DNA of 53,408 bases, taken from NCBI GenBank assembly GCA_028687375.1, contig JAQUAG010000014.1:1-53408 (forward strand). Direction: 5' to 3'. Shown here in pieces: positions 17,944 to 27,172 of the stretch. The stretch's first letter is position 1. Every line of letters begins with the position of its first letter. This DNA comes from Arcobacteraceae bacterium. GTDB lineage: Bacteria; Campylobacterota; Campylobacteria; Campylobacterales; Arcobacteraceae. Under the pieces are notes generated by a model, which saw nothing but the letters and a program-made list of their open reading frames with translations, was not told the origin of the DNA and ran no database searches. The position numbers were made by a program, and so were the translations under genes.

Positions 17944-18041
17944 AATTTGTTTGATTCCTATCCTAATAAGCTAGAATTATTTTAATAGACAGGATATCTA
18001 ATAACTATTACACATTAATTACCAAAAACTCATTTTAAACT

Positions 18042-19556
18042 CTATCGTCTTCTATAACTCAATGCTTCTAAAATATGTGACTTTTGAATATCACAACTAT
18101 CTTCCATATCTGCAATAGTTCTTGCTACTTTTAACACTTTATTGATAGCTCTAAACGAAAGAGAAAATTGTAAGATAGCTTTATTGAGGATATTTTGAGA
18201 CTCACTATCAAGCGGACAATATCTCTTAATATCCTCTTCACTAAGTTTCCCATTGAGCTCTTTTTGACCTCTTCTTTTTTGAGCTAAAAATGTTTGAAGA
18301 ACAATTTTGTGCATCGTATGTGAATCAATATCTGGCTTATCATCAATAAAAACTTCCCCCATAGTAACCATTAAATCTATCCTATCAAGAAATGGGTCTG
18401 AAAGGCGATTTTTGTATCGATTTACTTCAAGGTCACTACATCTACACTCTTTTGTTTTGCTCAAAAGATTTCCACATGGACATGGATTCATAGCACTTAT
18501 AAAAAGAAATTTTGTATCGTACTTCACCTTTGTATTGACCCTTGAGACTAAAATAGCGTGATCTTCAAGTGGTTCACGAAGAGCTTCAATAATATCTTTT
18601 CCAAAATGAGGCAACTCATCAAAAAAAAGTATCCCATTGTTACACAAAGCTATCTCCCCTATTTTTGTTCCACCCAAAACTGAAGCTTTTGTACTTGTAT
18701 GATGTGGTGAGCTAAAAGTTCTAGTAGGTTTGAAATCAGGCTCTTTTCCACCAAGTGCGTCTATTTTAGCTTTTTCCAAAATCTCTGATAAACACATAGG
18801 TGGCATAATATACTGCATCCTTTTTGTTATCATCGATTTTCCACATCCTGGACTTCCTTCAAAAAGAATATTGTGATTTCCAGCTGTACTTATAAGTGCT
18901 GCTCTTTTAGCTATTTTTTGACCCTTCACATCAGCAAAATTTAGTTTATAATTTGTGTCAAAAAAATATTTCTCCCCATCAACTTCCACAAAATCATATT
19001 CAAAATCTTTATTTTCAACTTTGTATTTTGCTTTTATTTCAGGTATTTTTGTAGTAAAAAATTCTATCGCAACACTTAGATTTTCAGCTGCATAAATAGT
19101 GATATTTGGGATTTTAGAGATTTTTTCAATTGATTCTTTAGGGATAAGTACATTTTTGATTTTCCCTTGTTTAGCAAGAGATAAAATAAGAATAAATATC
19201 GAACTCGTATCTTTCAAAGTTCCATCAAGCCCTAATTCTCCAAAAACAAAAAAGTCATCAAAGTCCACTTTTTTATCATTTAAAGCTATCAAAAGTGCCA
19301 TAGCACAATCAAGGTGACTCCCTTTTTTTGTCACTTCACTTGGGCTTAGATTGATTGTGATTTTTTTAGGTGGAAATTTGAATTCATTAGTAAGAAGAGA
19401 TGACTTTATTCGGTCTTTTGACTCTTGAATTGCCGTATTCCCCAGTCCCACAATAGAGAAACTAGGAAGTCCGTTTGTAAAAGTGGATTCGATATCGACA
19501 ACTATCGCATCTACTCCATCGATTGTTGCACATTTGAGATTTGTCATCTTTTTCAT
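18042..19556 (-). CDS. comM: YifB/ComM-family Mg-chelatase-like AAA ATPase
   Basis: A 504-aa ATPase. The N-terminal ChlI-like domain (residues 1-170; VDIESTFTNGLPSFSIVGLG) resembles a Lon-type S5 fold. The AAA domain has Walker A GSPGCGKS and Walker B ILFFDELPHF. Next comes a Cys-rich stretch (NPCPCGNL, then CRCSD), followed by the helical lid. In transforming bacteria ComM is a branch-migration helicase that helps integrate donor DNA. The length is normal. It is read after mrp but is separated from it by a strong hairpin terminator, so it likely has its own promoter. Confidence 0.92.
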   Translation of the reverse strand: MKKMTNLKCATIDGVDAIVVDIESTFTNGLPSFSIVGLGNTAIQESKDRIKSSLLTNEFKFPPKKITINLSPSEVTKKGSHLDCAMALLIALNDKKVDFDDFFVFGELGLDGTLKDTSSIFILILSLAKQGKIKNVLIPKESIEKISKIPNITIYAAENLSVAIEFFTTKIPEIKAKYKVENKDFEYDFVEVDGEKYFFDTNYKLNFADVKGQKIAKRAALISTAGNHNILFEGSPGCGKSMITKRMQYIMPPMCLSEILEKAKIDALGGKEPDFKPTRTFSSPHHTSTKASVLGGTKIGEIALCNNGILFFDELPHFGKDIIEALREPLEDHAILVSRVNTKVKYDTKFLFISAMNPCPCGNLLSKTKECRCSDLEVNRYKNRLSDPFLDRIDLMVTMGEVFIDDKPDIDSHTMHKIVLQTFLAQKRRGQKELNGKLSEEDIKRYCPLDSESQNILNKAILQFSLSFRAINKVLKVARTIADMEDSCDIQKSHILEALSYRRR

Positions 19557-19610
19557 ACTTATCCTTAAAAAGTTTGTAAGAAATAATAACGAATTTTTGT
19601 GAGGAAGTGA

Positions 19611-19637
19611 AAAAATCTGTCAAATTGACAGATTTTT
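19611..19637 (-). terminator. Intrinsic terminator after mrp
   Basis: AAAAATCTGTC and GACAGATTTTT form an 11-bp stem around a 5-nt loop. On the minus strand it is followed by a T-run (GACAGATTTTTTC), a good intrinsic terminator 33 nt after the mrp stop codon. Confidence 0.8.
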
Positions 19638-19669
19638 TCGCATAATTTAGAATTTTTAACTTTTAATTC

Positions 19670-20878
19670 TTAAGAGTCGCAGTGTCCTCCACCACAACAT
19701 CCACTTTTTGAAGCTTTCAGAGCCTCTTTTTTAGCCTCTTGCTCTTTTTGATATGCTTGACCTTCAGCACTACAAGCACTTACACCTGCTGGAAGATTTG
19801 GTTGGATATCACTGTTTCCTATCTCACCATTTTGGTGTGATTTTTCGATACTTTCCCAAAGTTGTTGTGCTGCTTGGAGGTATTTTTTTCCTGTTTTACT
19901 ATCTGGATAAAAATACACTACAGGTTTTCCATCATCTCCACCTACTCTTATACTTGGCTCGATTGGGATATTTGCTAGAACTTTTGTATTGTACTCACGT
20001 GCCAAATCATCACAAGTTCCTTTTCCAAAAATATCACTCTCTTCACCACATTTTGGACATACAAATCCACTCATATTTTCGATAATTCCAGCGATTGGAA
20101 TATGAAGTTTTGTAAACATCTCTAAACTTCTTCTACTATCATCAAGTGCTACATGTTGCGGAGTTGTTACATTAATACCTGCAGCAACTGGCACACTTTG
20201 AGCCAATGTAAGCTGTGCATCACCAGTTCCAGGAGGCATATCTATAACTAAAACATCTAGCTCAGACCATAAAATATCTCTTAAAAGTTGTTGGATTGCT
20301 TTTTGAATCATAGCACCTCTCCAAACAAGAGCTTTCCCCTCTTCTACAAGGCTTCCCATAGACATAACTTCAACACCATATGCTTTGTATGGCATTATTT
20401 TATTTCCTATAATTTCTGGTTCATTATGTTCAAGACCCATCATACGAGGGATATTTGGTCCGTAGATATCAGCGTCTAAAAGTCCCACTTTTTTCCCTTG
20501 CATAGCAAGAGCAATAGCTATATTTACTGAAGTTGTTGATTTTCCAACTCCCCCTTTTCCGCTACTTACCATAACAAAGTTTTTCACTTGTGGAGTCATA
20601 TTGTTTCCAGTCATTGAGTTAGACATTTGCTTTGGAGCTTCTGGTTTTTTGATAGTGATATTAACATCAGAAATCCCAAGTATATTGAGCTCTTTTGTAA
20701 TATTATCTCTTATCTCTTTTTCAACTTCCTCTGCACTTGAAGTGATCTCCACAAAAATCATAGCTTTGTTATTTTCAACTGCGATATCTTTTACAAATCC
20801 AAAATCTACGATAGATTTCGTAAATCCAGGATATGCAATATTTGATAATTTTTCTTTGATATTTTCAATTGTTATCAT
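19670..20878 (-). CDS. mrp: Mrp/ApbC-type iron-sulfur cluster carrier ATPase
   Basis: A 402-aa P-loop ATPase that carries Fe-S clusters to target proteins. An N-terminal DUF59/MIP18 domain (residues 1-90) is followed by the deviant Walker A (SSGKGGVGKSTTSVN, about 106-120), DADIYGPNIPRMMG, VIDMPPGTGD and the CPKC pair expected to hold a bridging cluster. The C-terminus carries an extra Cys/Gly/His tail (SGCCGGGHCDS) that could also bind metal. It lies downstream of thiC, yeeE and the TAXI gene. ApbC is known to be needed for ThiC function in Salmonella, which fits this order. Confidence 0.94.
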   Translation of the reverse strand: MITIENIKEKLSNIAYPGFTKSIVDFGFVKDIAVENNKAMIFVEITSSAEEVEKEIRDNITKELNILGISDVNITIKKPEAPKQMSNSMTGNNMTPQVKNFVMVSSGKGGVGKSTTSVNIAIALAMQGKKVGLLDADIYGPNIPRMMGLEHNEPEIIGNKIMPYKAYGVEVMSMGSLVEEGKALVWRGAMIQKAIQQLLRDILWSELDVLVIDMPPGTGDAQLTLAQSVPVAAGINVTTPQHVALDDSRRSLEMFTKLHIPIAGIIENMSGFVCPKCGEESDIFGKGTCDDLAREYNTKVLANIPIEPSIRVGGDDGKPVVYFYPDSKTGKKYLQAAQQLWESIEKSHQNGEIGNSDIQPNLPAGVSACSAEGQAYQKEQEAKKEALKASKSGCCGGGHCDS

Positions 20879-20964
20879 AATCTTCTTCCTTTAAAATGTT
20901 TTATTTTTTCATTATTCTTTTGAATCGAGTGAATTCTAACGAAATAAGATAAATTAAGTCTTAA

Positions 20965-22242
20965 TTAGATTTTGCTTTTTTTGTCACTAAGTTTCTTCTC
21001 TAAAAGCTCTATATGAAGGAGAAGATTATAGTATTCCCCCATATAAGAAAGGGGAACTTTTGTTTTTTCTTGAAGTTCATTTTTAAGAGATATTAAACCA
21101 TTTTCAATCTCTTTAAAATCACTTCCATCACTATTTTGAATCATCGAATCAAATTTACTGAGTCTTTTATACCATCTAAAGATTTTTGATCTTATCGTAA
21201 ATACATACAATGGAACGATACTTTTTAGAAGTGGTATTAAAAGCCCTAAAATAGGAATAATTAATAACTTAAATCTATCAATATTCGTAGCAATCCAAAA
21301 AGGAAAAATCTCTTCAAGCCATGAATCTCCAACTGTAAGATAAACTTCTGCCTCTGAATTTATAGCCGTATCGAGATATTTTAAATTTGGAAAACTTTCA
21401 CCACCTTCAAAAAAATCTCTTCCACTATGAATCATCTTCACTTTTTTAAGAAAAATTCGAATCAACTCATCAGGCAACCCTTTTCGCGCAACTAAATTTT
21501 GAACTGAACTTAGATTATCTATTTTTTCACTTGGAATATTTCTATAAAGATCAATTGCACCCTCATAGATACTTAAATTTTTTAGACTATTAAACCTTTG
21601 AGAATATGCTTTTGCCCTTTTAAGACTTAAAATCTCTACATTTGGCTCATCAAAAAGAGATAAAACATCACTGCTTCTCTCACTTGTAAAAGTGATAAAC
21701 ATATCAATCTTTTTATTTTTTAATGCCTCTTTCGCTTCATTATCATACAAATAGACAAAGTTTGTTTTTTCTGGTGTCATCCCATTTGCATCTAAAATTT
21801 GTTTTGCTAACTCATAGTTTCCATCATTTGTATAACTTATCCCAATATTTTTATCAGTAGCCTCAATCAGATAGTTGTATCTGTAACCATCATTTCGATA
21901 AAAAATCCACATTGGTTGGTAATAAACACTAGCAAGAGATTCAAAATTGTATTCTGATTTATTAGGTAAAATTCCACTTTGAATAAAACCAATGTCTACT
22001 TGTTTTTGATTTAAAAATCCAATAGTATCAAGAGAGCCTTTTGTTGGTACCAAAATAAGGTCAACCCCCTCACTTAAAAGCAAAGATTGATATGAAAGTC
22101 CATAAGCATAACTATCACTTCCAATAGGTCCAGTAGCTAGTCTTAACTCTTTTTTGAGCTTTGGTTGAAAAGATATATATGCAATAATTCCAATAAAAAT
22201 TGCACCAACAACGATAAGCCAGATTTTGGTAAATCTATTCAT
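20965..22242 (-). CDS. TAXI-family TRAP solute-binding protein with C-terminal membrane anchor
   Basis: A 425-aa protein. One N-terminal helix (residues 7-25) anchors or exports a TAXI-type binding domain: ELRLATGPIGSDSYAYGLSY, PTKGSLDTIGFLNQKQVDIG and later AINSEAEVYL. A second hydrophobic stretch (about 320-350; LLIIPILGLLIPLLKSIV) then leads to a cytoplasmic helical tail rich in charged residues. No TRAP membrane subunit (DctQ/M or fused) lies nearby; instead the start is 3 nt after the YeeE/YedE transporter gene. I infer a binding partner or sensor for that transporter. Confidence 0.88.
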   Translation of the reverse strand: MNRFTKIWLIVVGAIFIGIIAYISFQPKLKKELRLATGPIGSDSYAYGLSYQSLLLSEGVDLILVPTKGSLDTIGFLNQKQVDIGFIQSGILPNKSEYNFESLASVYYQPMWIFYRNDGYRYNYLIEATDKNIGISYTNDGNYELAKQILDANGMTPEKTNFVYLYDNEAKEALKNKKIDMFITFTSERSSDVLSLFDEPNVEILSLKRAKAYSQRFNSLKNLSIYEGAIDLYRNIPSEKIDNLSSVQNLVARKGLPDELIRIFLKKVKMIHSGRDFFEGGESFPNLKYLDTAINSEAEVYLTVGDSWLEEIFPFWIATNIDRFKLLIIPILGLLIPLLKSIVPLYVFTIRSKIFRWYKRLSKFDSMIQNSDGSDFKEIENGLISLKNELQEKTKVPLSYMGEYYNLLLHIELLEKKLSDKKSKI

Positions 22243-22245
22243 ATT

Positions 22246-23319
22246 TTATTTTGTTTCCTTAAAATCAAAGAAAAAACAAGCAACTAGAGCGTTCTTTTTC
22301 TTCAAATAAAGTGCCGTTAAAAATCCTGAAATATAGATAGAACTAATAGCTACAAAAGATGCAAATGAGAGTGTTGAAAGACCACTAAGCCCTTGTCCTA
22401 CTGTACATCCAACAGCTAAAATTCCACCCATTCCCATAAATGCTCCACCTACCATTTTATGCCATAACTTTGGTGGATTTAAACCAGAAGTGTCACACAT
22501 CTGTTTTTTTGCATATTTTTTGTTGAACTTTGAAGAGATAAAAGCTCCAATGATCACACCAATCATGGTTAAAACTGGAAAAATTAAAATAGCTGACTCA
22601 AATTTTGTATAACTATACTCTACAACTTTACCAAGTGGATAAACAAAAGATAAACTTTGCAAAGATTCTTCTAAAAAGAGTTCATTGATAAAATAATACG
22701 TAGCTCCCCATCCAAAAGCAATAACCAATCCTATCAAAATCCCATCCCAAGTCTCTAATATATTTTTAAAATTCTTTACACTCATATATAAGAATAGTGC
22801 TAAAATAGGAAAAACAATATAACCGCTAAGGTTAAAAGAACTCTCTCTTTGAAAATACTCTATTAAACTAGTTTGATGAATGAGTTCATTAAACTGTCCC
22901 ATAAAAGTATAAGTCAAAAATGAAAAAATAGCCAAAGAGATAAGGACAAAAAAAGAATCTCTATCCCCTTGTGCTAATTTAATAAGATGCCTACTACTAC
23001 ATCCATCGCTTACCATCATCCCAAAACCAAACATCACTCCACCAAGTACTAAAAAAAGATAATTTACATTTGTGTAATATCTTGTGTCTAAAAACTCAAT
23101 CTCATATTTAGAAGCTAAATATTGTGTTGCAAGAATTGCTACAATCATCCCCATTATAAGAGATGCTGTTCGTTTTGTTTGTTTAAAAAGGACAAAATCT
23201 TTTATCCCCCCACTAAAACAAAATTGTTCCCTTTGCGCTATAAATCCATATAAAAATCCAATTGCTAAAGAGAGATAAAGATAAAGTTTCTCTTCCCCTA
23301 TGTCAGTTATAAAATCCAA
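22246..23319 (-). CDS. YeeE/YedE-family transporter, thiosulfate-importer-like
   Basis: A 357-aa membrane protein with about nine or more helices. It carries the family's conserved cysteines: Cys34 in EQFCFSGG, Cys107 in SDGCSSRH and Cys305 in VGCTVGQGLSG. Their spacing is close to that of TsuA, where such cysteines pass thiosulfate across the membrane. I therefore expect import of thiosulfate or a related sulfur compound. It starts 28 nt after thiC and is followed by the TAXI gene after 3 nt, so the three are almost surely one transcript. The exact substrate is not proven. Confidence 0.9.
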   Translation of the reverse strand: MDFITDIGEEKLYLYLSLAIGFLYGFIAQREQFCFSGGIKDFVLFKQTKRTASLIMGMIVAILATQYLASKYEIEFLDTRYYTNVNYLFLVLGGVMFGFGMMVSDGCSSRHLIKLAQGDRDSFFVLISLAIFSFLTYTFMGQFNELIHQTSLIEYFQRESSFNLSGYIVFPILALFLYMSVKNFKNILETWDGILIGLVIAFGWGATYYFINELFLEESLQSLSFVYPLGKVVEYSYTKFESAILIFPVLTMIGVIIGAFISSKFNKKYAKKQMCDTSGLNPPKLWHKMVGGAFMGMGGILAVGCTVGQGLSGLSTLSFASFVAISSIYISGFLTALYLKKKNALVACFFFDFKETK

Positions 23320-23347
23320 TGTTTTCTTTATCCTTATCTAAAATATT

Positions 23348-24691
23348 TTAATTTGTTTGTAAAGATGGATTGTTTGCAACAATCTCTCTTGTAATTTTGT
23401 ATGAGCAAAATTTTGGTCCACACATAGAACAAAATTCAGCATCTTTAAACACATCTTGCGGAAGTGTTTCATCGTGGAACTCTTTTGCTTTATCTGGGTC
23501 AAGTGCCAATTCAAACTGTTTATTCCAGTCAAAATTGTATCTTGCATCACTCATCGCATCATCAACATCTCTTGCACCTTTTCTTCCTCTTGCAATATCA
23601 GCTGCGTGTGCTGCTATTTTGTAAGCGATGATTCCATCTCTTACATCTTGTGAATTTGGAAGTCCTAAATGCTCTTTTGGTGTAACATAACAAAGCATAC
23701 TACATCCATGCCAACCACCAACTGCTGCACCAATTGCTGAAGTAATATGGTCATATCCAGCACCAATATCACTTACAAGTGGTCCTAAGATATAAAAAGG
23801 TGCTTCATGGCAATATTCCCGCTCTAACTTCATATTTCTCTCAATTTGATTAAGTGGAACATGTCCTGGTCCTTCTATCATAACTTGCACATTTCGTTCC
23901 CAAGCTTTAAGCGTGAGTTCCCCTAAGATTTTGAGTTCGTTTAATTGTGCTTCATCACTTGCATCTGCTAGACATCCAGGTCTTAAACTATCTCCTAAAG
24001 AAAGTGATACATCATATCTAGCACAAATATCTAAAATTGCATCATAAGCTTCATAAAATGGATTTTCTTTGTGATAATGCATCATCCAAGAAGCCATTAA
24101 ACTTCCACCTCTTGAAACGATTCCCATCTTTCTTTTTGCAATATTTGGCATATTTTCTAGTAAAAATCCAGCATGAATAGTAAAATAACTCACCCCTTGC
24201 TGTGCTTGTTTCTCTAGTGTTTTTAACATAGTTTCGATATCAAGATTATTTACATCACCACCACAATCGTGAATAATTTGATAGATAGGTACTGTTCCAA
24301 TTGGTACATAAGAGTGAGCAATAACAGCCTCTCTAATACTATCCAAATCACCACCTGTACTTAAATCCATAATCGTATCAGCCCCATATTTTAAACAAAC
24401 ATCAACTTTATCTATCTCCCCTTGTATATCTGAAGCTAGTGAAGAGCTTCCGATATTTGCATTTATTTTACATAAACTTTTTATCCCTATCGCCATTGGT
24501 TTGAGATTTGTATGATTTACATTTGCTGGAATTATCATCCTTCCACGTGCAACTTCACTTCTTATTAGTTCTACATCTACATTCTCAACTTTTGCCACAT
24601 ATTCCATGTGAGGAGTGATTACTCCTTGTTTTGCATAATACATTTGAGTTCTTATTTTATCGTTTTTATGATTTTCTAGCCATTCTTTCAT
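23348..24691 (-). CDS. thiC: Phosphomethylpyrimidine synthase ThiC
   Basis: Radical SAM enzyme that turns aminoimidazole ribotide into HMP-phosphate for thiamine. It is a 447-residue short form lacking the long N-terminal domain of E. coli ThiC. The core carries [29 protein letters not shown] and [12 protein letters not shown]. The C-terminal cluster motif CSMCGPKFC uses Cys421, Cys424 and Cys429 for the 4Fe-4S centre. An AGGAC ribosome site precedes the ATG. I looked for a TPP riboswitch in the 152 nt upstream and saw none. It is the first gene of the thiC-yeeE-TAXI-mrp run. Confidence 0.97.
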   Translation of the reverse strand: MKEWLENHKNDKIRTQMYYAKQGVITPHMEYVAKVENVDVELIRSEVARGRMIIPANVNHTNLKPMAIGIKSLCKINANIGSSSLASDIQGEIDKVDVCLKYGADTIMDLSTGGDLDSIREAVIAHSYVPIGTVPIYQIIHDCGGDVNNLDIETMLKTLEKQAQQGVSYFTIHAGFLLENMPNIAKRKMGIVSRGGSLMASWMMHYHKENPFYEAYDAILDICARYDVSLSLGDSLRPGCLADASDEAQLNELKILGELTLKAWERNVQVMIEGPGHVPLNQIERNMKLEREYCHEAPFYILGPLVSDIGAGYDHITSAIGAAVGGWHGCSMLCYVTPKEHLGLPNSQDVRDGIIAYKIAAHAADIARGRKGARDVDDAMSDARYNFDWNKQFELALDPDKAKEFHDETLPQDVFKDAEFCSMCGPKFCSYKITREIVANNPSLQTN

Positions 24692-24843
24692 TATTGTGTC
24701 CTAATTAATATTTTTAAAATTTTTGGATTATATGGGATTTAACCATAAGTTTTTCTTAGTCTTTTTTTTTAGTCACTCTAAATTATCCCAAATCAAATTC
24801 AACTCAAATAATTGTATTATAAAAGATATGCTATATTTTCAAA

Positions 24844-25287
24844 ATGTACAAATATTCACTTTTAGACAATCCGATTGCTATTTTTATCTTATTACTTTTT
24901 GTTATGATTATAAATATATTTCTACCAGTCCACTTTTTATCATTACTTTTAATTGGTGTTATTTACACAGTGTTTACAAAATCACTCGAAAAAGAGTATT
25001 ATAACTCCCTTGCTTTTATGATTGTTGCTTTTTCAGTAATTGAATTAGCTCAAGGGTTAAAACTATTTAGCCTTTCATTATTGGCTTTTTTTATCCATAT
25101 TTTTATCTCGCCACTTTTAAAAAAAACACTCACCTCTGAAAAGTTAGTCTCTATTATGGTTGTTTTTCTTTTTTATCTTGGAACTATTATATTGTTTAGT
25201 TTTTTAGGTGATATATCCTATGAACTTGGAGCTATTTTACTTATCAATTATTTTATAGATATTATTATTCTAGGTATTTTACTTTGA
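24844..25287 (+). CDS. MreD-like rod-shape membrane protein
   Basis: A 147-residue, very hydrophobic protein with about five helices and few charges. The sequence itself is not distinctive. The call rests on size, topology and its position just before mrdA, where mreD normally lies. Its TGA stop overlaps the TTG start of mrdA (TTGA), so translation is coupled. The role would be in the elongasome that guides lateral cell-wall growth. The gene is divergent from thiC. Confidence 0.7.
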   Translation: MYKYSLLDNPIAIFILLLFVMIINIFLPVHFLSLLLIGVIYTVFTKSLEKEYYNSLAFMIVAFSVIELAQGLKLFSLSLLAFFIHIFISPLLKKTLTSEKLVSIMVVFLFYLGTIILFSFLGDISYELGAILLINYFIDIIILGILL

Positions 25288-27065
25288 GAGTTTTAGTTGT
25301 TATCTATTTTGCTATAGCCATTTGTATTTTGATACTTGCTAGGGTTTTTAGTTTGAGTATTGGTTCAAATGAGTATTATGAAAGATTATCAAATAAAAAT
25401 TATCTCAAAAGAGAATACACTCCACCACCAAGAGGTGCTATTTTAGATAGAAATGGGGAATATCTAGCAATTAATAATATTGGATTTAGAATCACTGTTA
25501 AACCTCATCTAAGAGATCCAAATACAATAGAGGATCTTCATAATATTTTTAAAATGATAGAGAAATACTTTCCAAAATACACCTATAAAGATTTAGAAAA
25601 AAAATATGAAAAAGAGGATGGTATCTATAATCATGAAGATATCGTACTTGTTGAACACATCCCTTACGATGATTTTTTTAAATATTACCCTATTTTTAAC
25701 TCAAATGACTATATCGATATCAAATCTTCAACAAGTAGATTTTATCCTTATGGTGTAGTTGGTGCCCATTTTCTAGGTTATACTGGAAGAGTCTCAGTTC
25801 CAGATATCGATAAAGATGAAAATCAAAAACATTTTGAAACAATTGGAAGAAGTGGAATTGAGAAGTTTTATAATTCCAAATTACAAGGAACTTTAGGGGT
25901 AAAAACTATCAAAGTGAACTCTGTGTATAAAATAGTTGGAATTGCTGGTGATACACCACCTATCGCACATGATATCCACACCACAGTTGATATAAGACTC
26001 CAACAATACATTCATGAAAGATTTGGTGATCAAGCTGGTGCTGTTATCGTTATGGACGTTCATAATGGTGAGATACTTGCAGGTGGAAGTTTTCCTGAGT
26101 TTGATAACAATATATTTGTAAATGGGGTAAGTCATGATGATTGGGAGACTATTATAAATGATTTCAATCACCCTTTTACTAATAAACTTATCAATGGGAA
26201 ATATCCCCCTGGGTCTGTGATTAAAATGGGTGTAGCGATGTCTCTTTTAGAAAATGGAATCAGCCCAGATACAAAAGTATATTGTACAGGTTCTATGCCT
26301 TTAGGAAATCGTAATTTTAGATGTTGGAAAACAGATGGGCATGGGGAAACTGGATTTGTAAAAGCAATAAGAGAGAGTTGTGATGATTTTTTTTATAAAG
26401 GGAGCTTAAAAATTGGGATAGATGCGATGCATGATACATTAGCAAAATTTGGAATTGGGGAGCAAACTGGGGTTGATCAACCAAATGAATCAAGTGGAAT
26501 CAATCCAAGTAAATCGTGGAAACTCAAAGCATATAAAGCACCTTGGTATCAAGGGGAAACAGTTGTTTCAGCCATTGGTCAAGGTTTTTTAACTGTTACC
26601 CCTATGCAAATAGTACGATACACAGGAACGCTAGCAACTGGAAAACTTGTAACTCCTCATTTTTTAAAAGATACAAAAGCAGTTCAAATTAAAGATGTCA
26701 ATATCCCTTTAAGCTATCTAGCACTTGCTAGACAAGGGATGTATGAAGTTGCAAACAGTGGTGGAGGAACTGCTGTGAATAATGTACGAAACTCTCTTTT
26801 AAAAATAGCTGCTAAAACAGGAACTGCTCAAGTTATTGGTATTCCTCAATCTGAGAAAAAAAGGATGCAAGAGCATGAGATGGAGTACTACCAAAGGTCA
26901 CACGCTTGGCTTACCTCTTTTGCCCCTTATGACAAACCTAAATATGCAGTAACTGTTTTAGTTGAACATGGTGGACATGGAGGAAGTGCTGCTGGAGAAA
27001 TAACAGGTGATATCTACAATAAACTTATAGAACTTGGGTATATTGATAACAATACCACAAAATAA
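25284..27065 (+). CDS. mrdA: Penicillin-binding protein 2 (transpeptidase of the elongasome)
   Basis: A 593-residue class B PBP that crosslinks peptidoglycan during cell elongation. An N-terminal membrane helix (residues 3-22) precedes the pedestal domain (YTPPPRGAILDRNGEYLA). The transpeptidase domain has SxxK as PPGSVIKM with catalytic Ser311, SxN as RESCDDFF (Ser-Cys-Asp) and KTGT in AAKTGTAQVIG. The start is TTG, within the stop of the mreD-like gene. The family and order relative to MreD are standard. Confidence 0.95.
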   Translation: MRVLVVIYFAIAICILILARVFSLSIGSNEYYERLSNKNYLKREYTPPPRGAILDRNGEYLAINNIGFRITVKPHLRDPNTIEDLHNIFKMIEKYFPKYTYKDLEKKYEKEDGIYNHEDIVLVEHIPYDDFFKYYPIFNSNDYIDIKSSTSRFYPYGVVGAHFLGYTGRVSVPDIDKDENQKHFETIGRSGIEKFYNSKLQGTLGVKTIKVNSVYKIVGIAGDTPPIAHDIHTTVDIRLQQYIHERFGDQAGAVIVMDVHNGEILAGGSFPEFDNNIFVNGVSHDDWETIINDFNHPFTNKLINGKYPPGSVIKMGVAMSLLENGISPDTKVYCTGSMPLGNRNFRCWKTDGHGETGFVKAIRESCDDFFYKGSLKIGIDAMHDTLAKFGIGEQTGVDQPNESSGINPSKSWKLKAYKAPWYQGETVVSAIGQGFLTVTPMQIVRYTGTLATGKLVTPHFLKDTKAVQIKDVNIPLSYLALARQGMYEVANSGGGTAVNNVRNSLLKIAAKTGTAQVIGIPQSEKKRMQEHEMEYYQRSHAWLTSFAPYDKPKYAVTVLVEHGGHGGSAAGEITGDIYNKLIELGYIDNNTTK

Positions 27066-27172
27066 AATAGATTTTTTCTTTTCTCAAATATCTTTCTTGG
27101 TACAATTATAGTAACAAAATAGTTAACTGTAAAAAAGAACAACAAGAAACGATTAAGAGAAAGGAGTTTTAT

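Noticed and set aside
24692-24843. Possible TPP riboswitch before thiC
   Set aside because: No CUGAGA or ACC-UGA-type THI-box core is present on the minus strand; the region is plain AT-rich.
24723-25004. 93-aa frame overlapping the mreD-like start
   Set aside because: It is a different frame of the same DNA with Phe/Tyr/Cys-rich unnatural composition; the mreD-like frame fits gene order.
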